Below, piece after piece: positions 1-3,908 of a DNA stretch of 8,370 nt. A program made the translations under genes and the position numbers. The notes under the pieces are model-generated. The model ran no database searches, was not told where the DNA came from, and was given only the letters and a program-made list of their open reading frames with translations. This DNA comes from CAZFPA01 sp964520975. Its GTDB lineage: Bacteria; Bacillota; Negativicutes; Selenomonadales; Selenomonadaceae. How positions within the stretch are numbered: position 1 is the first letter of the stretch; every line of letters starts with the position of its first letter. The stretch spans positions 1 to 8,370 of the forward strand of contig CAZFPA010000076.1 of the NCBI GenBank assembly GCA_964520975.1, in the 5' to 3' direction.

Positions 1-19
1 GCGTTATAATAAATATAAT

Positions 20-47
20 CGGCCGGATCAGGCCAGGCGGCCGGCCG
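20..47 (-). terminator. Weak candidate terminator hairpin at the end of crcB
   Basis: On the minus strand a perfect 7-bp stem can form between CGGCCGG (47-41) and CCGGCCG (26-20), with a 14-base loop that includes the crcB stop codon. The strand then continues into an A/T-rich stretch (19-5) without a pure T run. The GC-rich stem at the gene end suggests a terminator, but the missing U-tract and a competing palindrome at 34-51 make this uncertain. Confidence 0.35.
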
Positions 48-417
48 CCTGCATGCCGAGCCAGACCGCGAGCAGCCCGAGCAGCATGTTGCCGGCCAGA
101 TTCGCGAAGGCGTAGAAGAAGCTGTCACCGCGCAGCAGCAGCAGGCTCTCCATACTGAAGGAGGAGAAGGTCGTAAAGCCGCCTAAGAAGCCAACGGCGA
201 GAAAAAGGCGCAGCGTTTCCGGCAGGGTGAAATGTTCATCGAGGAAGAAGAACATCAGGAAGCCCATGAGGAAGCTGCCTAAAAGGTTTACGAACAGTGT
301 GCCGAACGGAAAGACTGTACCGCCGATACTGCCGATGAGCGTCGTAGCGACATAGCGGCAGATTGAGCCGATGCCGCCGCCGATGAGCACAAGACCGAGA
401 TGCTGGATGGAAAACAT
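28..417 (-). CDS. crcB: Fluoride ion channel CrcB/Fluc
   Basis: Predicted 129-residue inner-membrane fluoride channel of the CrcB/Fluc family, which exports toxic fluoride passively as a dual-topology dimer. Length and the four hydrophobic segments (about 7-28, 38-58, 68-90 and 98-122) match the family. Visible signatures are the N-terminal glycine-rich segment ending in Arg21-Tyr22, the GTLFVNLLGSFLMGF stretch with the conserved pore Asn44, and GGFTTFSSFS (79-88). In that last motif Phe84 and Phe87 have the three-residue spacing of the fluoride-coordinating 'Phe box', and the Gly/Thr turn beside it is where the structural sodium sits in known Fluc channels. The ATG at 417-415 is supported by AAGGAG at 430-425, seven bases upstream. 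The gene stands alone on the minus strand behind a fluoride riboswitch and terminator, which independently confirms its role. Some bacteria carry two crcB copies in tandem as a heterodimer; only one is present here. Confidence 0.96.
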   Translation of the reverse strand: MFSIQHLGLVLIGGGIGSICRYVATTLIGSIGGTVFPFGTLFVNLLGSFLMGFLMFFFLDEHFTLPETLRLFLAVGFLGGFTTFSSFSMESLLLLRGDSFFYAFANLAGNMLLGLLAVWLGMQAAGRLA

Positions 418-424
418 AAAAACA

Positions 425-430
425 CTCCTT
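425..430 (-). promoter_or_regulatory. Ribosome-binding site of crcB
   Basis: AAGGAG on the minus strand lies seven bases before the crcB ATG and fixes the start. It is downstream of the riboswitch terminator, so it appears only in read-through transcripts. Confidence 0.8.
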
Positions 431-450
431 TGGGAATCGTTGATTTCTGA

Positions 451-485
451 AAATAAAAAGACCCCTACCCGAATGGATAGGAGTC
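451..485 (-). terminator. Riboswitch-controlled intrinsic terminator before crcB
   Basis: The minus-strand RNA can form an 11-bp hairpin, 485-475 pairing with 470-460, with loop AUUC (474-471) and two G-U pairs. It is followed by UUUUUAUUU (459-451). The 5' arm (GACUCCUAUCC) contains the bases that the fluoride aptamer needs for its pseudoknot (GACUCC). Ligand-bound aptamer and terminator are therefore mutually exclusive, as in known crcB-motif riboswitches: fluoride keeps the aptamer folded and lets polymerase proceed into crcB. Confidence 0.9.
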
Positions 486-545
486 ATTATTGCCAACGCG
501 GCACAGTTTAAGGAAAGCGGTTCCTTAAGGCGAACTCCATCGCCT
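478..545 (-). ncRNA. Fluoride riboswitch (crcB motif)
   Basis: Read on the minus strand, the leader begins with GGCGAUGGAGUUCGCC (544-529), the hallmark 5' hairpin of the crcB-motif aptamer. It ends with UAAUGACUCCUA (489-478), its hallmark 3' strand. The hairpin loop GGAGUU can pair with GACUCC to form the pseudoknot. Between them, AAACUG (509-504) followed by a short hairpin UGCC/GGCA (503-491) fits the rest of the fold. Unlike the Bacillus and Thermotoga examples I recall, an extra perfect 8-bp hairpin (UUAAGGAA, 528-521, with UUCCUUAA, 515-508; loop CCGCU) sits right after the first stem. Position, partner gene and terminator all support fluoride-dependent control of crcB by transcription termination. 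Confidence 0.93.
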
Positions 546-561
546 GTGCGAAACAGAGTTC

Positions 562-591
562 ATTATAGCACAATTGTTCAGAATTTCGCAA
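562..591 (-). promoter_or_regulatory. Promoter of the fluoride riboswitch-crcB unit
   Basis: On the minus strand a perfect TATAAT (567-562) lies 18 bases downstream of TTGCGA (591-586), which matches the sigma-70/A -35 consensus at four of six positions. Transcription would start near 555, about ten bases before the aptamer, which is a sensible distance. Confidence 0.75.
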
Positions 592-740
592 GGCGTGATT
601 GGGAAAAGGGGCGGGCTTCGCGCCGCAATGCGATGGGGGCGGATTGCTTTTCACAATGACAGAGTATGGATATTTATGCAGGCAGGTAAAAAAGGGATTT
701 GTGACCAGAGAAGGATTTTTTGATCGAGGGAGGAAACGTC

Positions 741-1037
741 GTGCATTTTCAGGAACAGCAGGAAAAAGAACAGCAGATGGCACCGGTTGCGGAGCCGCCT
801 AAAATACAATTCAGCCGCGGCGAGCTCACAGGCATGGGGCTGGCAATCTGCCTGCTGGGGTATGGACTGTTTCAGCAGGATATCCCGGTGGTATTCCTTA
901 TGAGCTCTTTTCTTTTTTTTGAGGGACACGCGTTTTTAGCCAAGAGCAGAAATCCACGCCTAAAGAACATAAGTAATATACTGAAAGGCATGAGCGCCGC
1001 TTTGTTTGCAGGTGCGGTGATTATGCTGCTTTATTGA
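741..1037 (+). CDS. Small membrane protein of unknown function
   Basis: A 98-residue protein that I do not recognise. The first 28 residues are polar and Gln/Glu-rich (Q/E/K-rich at 4-12, then a Pro-containing linker). Three hydrophobic segments follow, at about 29-44, 48-66 and 80-98, the last reaching the C-terminus. A basic stretch (KSRNPRLKN, 68-76) between segments two and three would favour the cytoplasm by the positive-inside rule. The GTG at 741 was chosen because AGGGAGG (727-733) lies seven bases upstream. An in-frame TTG at 720 has only a poorly spaced AAGGA, and the ATG at codon 13 has no clear site. The gene points away from crcB and is closed by a terminator at 1093, so it appears to be a single-gene unit. 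I see no convincing promoter. The coding call is plausible from the ribosome site and membrane pattern; the function is unknown. Confidence 0.7.
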   Translation: MHFQEQQEKEQQMAPVAEPPKIQFSRGELTGMGLAICLLGYGLFQQDIPVVFLMSSFLFFEGHAFLAKSRNPRLKNISNILKGMSAALFAGAVIMLLY

Positions 1038-1092
1038 TAAAAAATATATAAATATAGCCGGCTGCCGCTGTGGCTGGGCGAAAAAGAACGGA

Positions 1093-1124
1093 TTGTCGTG
1101 CTTAGGCACGGCAATTTTATTTTT
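1093..1124 (+). terminator. Intrinsic terminator after the small membrane protein gene
   Basis: A 9-bp stem (TTGTCGTGC, 1093-1101, with GCACGGCAA, 1106-1114; one G-U pair) has a TTAG loop and is followed by TTTTATTTTT (1115-1124). This is a textbook Rho-independent terminator. It separates the small gene from the glycogen operon. Confidence 0.88.
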
Positions 1125-1284
1125 CAATAGTTTAAAAAGTTCACTATTAATGCAGGATTTTTGTAAATCTTATGGAAGATATATGTATGATTATATACCA
1201 GGAAGGATTCCATATACATGGATTGCCGCGCAGACATCGAAATGGCATCCATTGACTGCAGACATAGGTCTATAGGCCAGCATA

Positions 1285-1303
1285 AAATATCCGGTGGATA
1301 TTT
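1285..1303 (+). repeat. Perfect 8-bp inverted repeat in the glg leader
   Basis: AAATATCC (1285-1292) and GGATATTT (1296-1303) are exact reverse complements separated by GGT. No T run follows, so it is not a terminator. It could be an operator or an RNA hairpin of the leader; the role is unknown. Confidence 0.5.
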
Positions 1304-1372
1304 CCGTAAGCCTGGTAATTATTATAAGTAAATATGCAGTGAATGGGCAAAATTATGATTGCGTGATGGAAT

Positions 1373-1385
1373 TGTAAAAATTACA
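1373..1385 (+). promoter_or_regulatory. Candidate operator TGTAA-N3-TTACA upstream of glgC
   Basis: A perfect 5-bp dyad with a three-base AAA centre lies 64 bases before the glgC start. It resembles a small dimeric repressor site. It does not align with the CcpA cre consensus, and I cannot assign a regulator. A chance dyad in A/T-rich DNA is possible. Confidence 0.25.
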
Positions 1386-1436
1386 GGCTTTTACCAGTGA
1401 GGCTGAAGGCTGTGGGCCGGAACTGGCAATGGCGCC

Positions 1437-1443
1437 AGGGGGG
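1437..1443 (+). promoter_or_regulatory. Ribosome-binding site that decides the glgC start
   Basis: AGGGGGG ends six bases before the ATG at 1450. The in-frame ATG at 1429 lies upstream of this site and has no Shine-Dalgarno sequence of its own, so 1450 is the preferred start. Confidence 0.75.
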
Positions 1444-1449
1444 ATTTTT

Positions 1450-2604
1450 ATGAGAAAGACGAAATGCTTGGCAATGATTTTAGCAGGTGGACAGGGAAGC
1501 CGTTTAGGGGCTTTGACAAAGAATATTGCAAAGCCGGCAGTACCGTTCGGCGGCAAATATCGTATCATCGACTTTCCTTTGAGCAATTGTGCAAATTCTG
1601 GTATCGACAAGGTCGGCGTGCTCACGCAGTATCGCCCGCTCGAGCTCCATAATTATCTTGGCACAGGCAGTGCATGGGATCTCGATAAGCGCGATGGCGG
1701 CGTATTCATCCTGCCGCCGTACGCGCGGGACAAAGGCGCTGACTGGTATAAGGGGACAGCGGATGCAATCTATCAGAACCTGAACTTCATCGCGTCGGTG
1801 GACCCGGAGTATGTGCTGGTGCTTTCGGGCGATCATATCTATACGATGGACTATTCCTGGATGATTGAGTCGCATAAGATGAACAAGGCGGAGGCCACAA
1901 TCGGCGTTATCGAGGTTCCCTGGGAGGAGGCTTCACGCTTTGGCATCATGAACACGGATACGGATGGGCGCATCAAGGAGTTTGAGGAGAAGCCGGCGAA
2001 GCCGAAGAGCAATCTCGCTTCGATGGGAATCTATGTCTTCAATACGGAGTTCCTGCGGCGCTATCTGGAAGAGGATGCCAAGGACGCCATGTCGAGCCAT
2101 GATTTCGGCAAGAATATCATACCGAAGATGCTGGCGGATAAAGCACCGCTTTACTCCTACGCGTTTGACGGCTACTGGAAGGATGTAGGCACGATCGAGA
2201 GCCTCTGGCAGGCCAATATGGATCTGCTGCAGGATGAGCCTCCATTCTCACTGGATGATACCTGGCGCATCTATTCCTCCAATCTTGCTTTGCCGCCGCA
2301 TTATCTCGGCTCTACCGCCAAGGTTCGCCGGTCCATGATCAATGAGGGTTCGATGATTTTTGGTGAGGTTGAGAATTCTGTGATCTTCCCGGGTGTGCGT
2401 ATCGGCAAGGGGGCGCAGGTCAAGAACTCGGTCATCATGCCGTTCACGGTCATTGCTGAGAATGCCTGCATCGATCACGCCATTGTCGCGCAGAACTGCG
2501 AGATCGCAGCGGGGGCGAGGGTAACCGGCGCGGAAGGAGCTATCGTAGTGGTTCCGGAGGGTGAGACCGTACTGCCTGTGGATGGAAGCAAGCAGGTAGG
2601 CTGA
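1450..2604 (+). CDS. glgC: Glucose-1-phosphate adenylyltransferase (ADP-glucose pyrophosphorylase), catalytic subunit GlgC
   Basis: Makes ADP-glucose and pyrophosphate from ATP and glucose-1-phosphate in the cytosol, the committed step of glycogen synthesis. The 384-residue product matches the family length. The N-terminal nucleotidyltransferase domain (about 1-250) starts with the intact loop AGGQGSRLGALT (12-23) and continues into AKPAVPFGGKYRIIDFPLSN. SGDHIYTMDY contains Asp128, the counterpart of E. coli catalytic Asp142. EEKP contains Lys181, the counterpart of Lys195, which binds glucose-1-phosphate. GYWKDVGT follows. The C-terminal part (about 280-384) carries hexapeptide repeats of a left-handed beta-helix. 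The position of E. coli Lys39, the fructose-1,6-bisphosphate site, is Asn25 here (TKNIAKP), as in Bacillus-type enzymes. That suggests different allosteric control. A strong ribosome site at 1437-1443 supports the ATG at 1450. glgD follows after 26 bases, so the two are probably co-transcribed and form a mixed tetramer. Confidence 0.96.
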   Translation: MRKTKCLAMILAGGQGSRLGALTKNIAKPAVPFGGKYRIIDFPLSNCANSGIDKVGVLTQYRPLELHNYLGTGSAWDLDKRDGGVFILPPYARDKGADWYKGTADAIYQNLNFIASVDPEYVLVLSGDHIYTMDYSWMIESHKMNKAEATIGVIEVPWEEASRFGIMNTDTDGRIKEFEEKPAKPKSNLASMGIYVFNTEFLRRYLEEDAKDAMSSHDFGKNIIPKMLADKAPLYSYAFDGYWKDVGTIESLWQANMDLLQDEPPFSLDDTWRIYSSNLALPPHYLGSTAKVRRSMINEGSMIFGEVENSVIFPGVRIGKGAQVKNSVIMPFTVIAENACIDHAIVAQNCEIAAGARVTGAEGAIVVVPEGETVLPVDGSKQVG

Positions 2605-2617
2605 CACAAAAAAGAAC

Positions 2618-2624
2618 GGAGAGG
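2618..2624 (+). promoter_or_regulatory. Ribosome-binding site for the TTG start of glgD
   Basis: GGAGAGG lies six bases before TTG at 2631, where homology to GlgD begins (KSVLGIINLEG). No ATG or GTG start fits the conserved N-terminus. Confidence 0.75.
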
Positions 2625-2630
2625 ATCATC

Positions 2631-3737
2631 TTGAAAAGTGTGTTAGGAATCATAAATCTGGAAGGGAATGACAACCTTATCAAGGAGATGGTGGAGCATC
2701 GTTCATTGGCTTCCATCCCCTTTGCGGGGCGTTATCGTATCATAGATTTTCCGTTATCCAATATGGTGAACTCAGGTGTAGGCAATGTGGGTGTGCTGCT
2801 ATCGGCAAAATCCCGTTCTATCCTCGATCATCTGCGCTCCGGCAAGGACTGGGATCTGGCACGTCATCGGGACGGCCTGTCTTATCTGCCGACCGTGCAT
2901 CGGGATGGGCAGCCGGACCGCGGGAACATCGAGGGGCTTTATCGCAATATCGATTTCGTTGAGCACAGTACGGAACGGTATGTATTGCTGGTGCGCAGCG
3001 ATGCGGTCTACAATATGAATTTTTCCCCGGTGCTGCGCTTTCATCAGAATACGGGAGCTGATGTCACGCTGGTCTACAATACGACCTTTGATGAGCAGCA
3101 CGGTTCCTGTACCTTGCTGGATACGGCTGAAAATGGGCTCGTGACGGATCTTGCGCAGAAGATGGTGAGCTATGAGGGCGCCAAGCTCTCGATGGGTATC
3201 TATCTTATGGAGAAGCGGACCTTCCTCGATATCGTGCGTGACACCTTTGAACATGGCGGGACGGATTTCATGCGGGACGGGCTCATGCCGCGCTTCGATG
3301 ATTTTGCTGTCTATGGCTATGAGCACAAGGGCTATGTGGCCCGCATGACATCGACGGCAGCCTATTACAAGGCTAATATGGATGTGCTTCGCCCGGGTGT
3401 ATGGGAAGAACTCTTCATGGGCGAGGACCCCATCTACACCAAGAGCAAGGATGAGGTGCCTGTACAGTATAAGGATACCGCCAAGGTAACAAATTCGCTC
3501 GTAGCCAATGGCTGCGTGATTCGTGGTGAGGTGGAAAACAGCATCATTTTCCGCGGCGTCAATATCGCGGAGGGCGTAAAGGTCAAGGACAGTATCGTCA
3601 TGCAGCAGTGTGATCTTGAGGAGAATGCTCTGCTGGAGCATGTCATCTGCGATAAAAATGTCCGGATCACCCGGGATAAATGGCTCAAGGGAGCGGCGAA
3701 TTATCCTTTGATTATCAGTAAAAACGTAGTTATCTGA
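2631..3737 (+). CDS. glgD: ADP-glucose pyrophosphorylase-like subunit GlgD
   Basis: A 368-residue paralogue of GlgC with the same layout: a nucleotidyltransferase-like domain (about 1-240) and a C-terminal beta-helix region with GEVENSIIFRGVNI repeats. In Bacillota, GlgD pairs with GlgC and enhances or modulates its activity, with little or no activity alone. The sequence agrees with this. The glycine-rich nucleotide loop of GlgC is replaced by NLEGNDNLIKEMVEHRS (9-25), so the GGxGSRL signature is absent, although FAGRYRIIDFPLSN (31-44) is well kept. The counterparts of the catalytic Asp (Asp124 in SDAVYNMNF) and of the sugar-phosphate Lys (Lys177 in QKM) are still present, but their surroundings have drifted from DHIYTMDY and EKP. 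The start codon is TTG with a good ribosome site. The gene lies 26 bases after glgC and looks like an ancient tandem duplicate of it. A 171-base gap separates it from glgP. Confidence 0.93.
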   Translation: MKSVLGIINLEGNDNLIKEMVEHRSLASIPFAGRYRIIDFPLSNMVNSGVGNVGVLLSAKSRSILDHLRSGKDWDLARHRDGLSYLPTVHRDGQPDRGNIEGLYRNIDFVEHSTERYVLLVRSDAVYNMNFSPVLRFHQNTGADVTLVYNTTFDEQHGSCTLLDTAENGLVTDLAQKMVSYEGAKLSMGIYLMEKRTFLDIVRDTFEHGGTDFMRDGLMPRFDDFAVYGYEHKGYVARMTSTAAYYKANMDVLRPGVWEELFMGEDPIYTKSKDEVPVQYKDTAKVTNSLVANGCVIRGEVENSIIFRGVNIAEGVKVKDSIVMQQCDLEENALLEHVICDKNVRITRDKWLKGAANYPLIISKNVVI

Positions 3738-3814
3738 GGAAGCTGGATATAGAGGGCAGTCAGCAGGGCAGGCTGCAGCATCTGTTTGGCTTCTTTTACA
3801 AGAATCAAGCTCAG

Positions 3815-3857
3815 CCGCTGCAGAAACGGACCATTCGGGGACCTCTATCTGCAGCGG
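3815..3857 (+). repeat. Perfect 10-bp inverted repeat between glgD and glgP
   Basis: CCGCTGCAGA (3815-3824) and TCTGCAGCGG (3848-3857) are exact reverse complements. In mRNA this would be a stable stem 51 bases before the glgP start. It could protect or process the transcript, attenuate it, or act as a DNA operator; the sequence alone does not decide. Confidence 0.6.
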
Positions 3858-3894
3858 TTTGTAGTTTGCAGGGGTTCCAGAGTTTAGTCAGGTT

Positions 3895-3899
3895 AGGAG
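3895..3899 (+). promoter_or_regulatory. Ribosome-binding site for the TTG start of glgP
   Basis: AGGAG lies nine bases before TTG at 3909. The first in-frame ATG is codon 10 (3936), preceded by purine-rich but less canonical sequence. Both starts are possible; TTG is favoured. Confidence 0.6.
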
Positions 3900-3908
3900 T
3901 GAAGGCAA

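Larger units (their letters stand above)
1125..1449 (+). other. Gene-free leader and presumed promoter region of the glg operon
   Basis: No credible gene lies in these 325 bases, which are clearly richer in A/T than the flanking genes up to about 1385. The operon promoter is presumably here, but none is convincing: TATAAG at 1323-1328 is the best -10 candidate and has no good -35. Inverted repeats are AATAGT/ACTATT (1126-1131 and 1143-1148), ATCTT/AAGAT (1167-1171 and 1176-1180), AAATATCC/GGATATTT (1285-1303) and TGTAA/TTACA (1373-1385). Just before glgC, CTGGC/GCCAG (1423-1438) can form a small hairpin touching the ribosome-binding site. I could not match the leader to a known riboswitch class. 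Confidence 0.6.
3738..3908 (+). other. glgD-glgP intergenic segment with competing inverted repeats
   Basis: This is the only long gap inside the operon. It holds GGGCAG twice (3754-3759 and 3766-3771) and three mutually complementary CTGCAG-centred segments: GCTGCAGC (3772-3779), CCGCTGCAGA (3815-3824) and TCTGCAGCGG (3848-3857). The second and third form a perfect 10-bp stem, extendable to 12 with a G-U and an A-U pair, around a 23-base loop. The first can pair over 7 bp with either of the others. The stem is followed by TTTGTAGTTTG, not a true U-tract, so a classical terminator is unlikely. No promoter stands out. Confidence 0.55.

Noticed and set aside
508..783. A 91-codon minus-strand frame overlapping the riboswitch
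   Set aside because: It runs through the crcB promoter and fluoride aptamer, has no ribosome site, and overlaps the small membrane protein gene.
1093..1275. A 60-codon open frame starting with TTG
   Set aside because: Its first codons lie within the intrinsic terminator hairpin, it has no ribosome site, and its composition is that of A/T-rich intergenic DNA.
1429..1449. Upstream ATG giving GlgC seven extra residues (MAPGGIF)
   Set aside because: It has no Shine-Dalgarno sequence and lies before the strong AGGGGGG site that serves ATG 1450.
1125..1449. A known riboswitch class in the glgC leader
   Set aside because: I looked for conserved cores (c-di-GMP, SAM, cobalamin, glycine types) and found no match.
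2799..3641. A 280-codon open frame on the minus strand opposite glgD
   Set aside because: It is entirely inside glgD, which is clearly coding on the plus strand.
3815..3870. Intrinsic terminator between glgD and glgP
   Set aside because: The stem is strong, but the loop is 23 bases and the following TTTGTAGTTTG is not a U-tract. It is kept only as an inverted repeat of unknown role.
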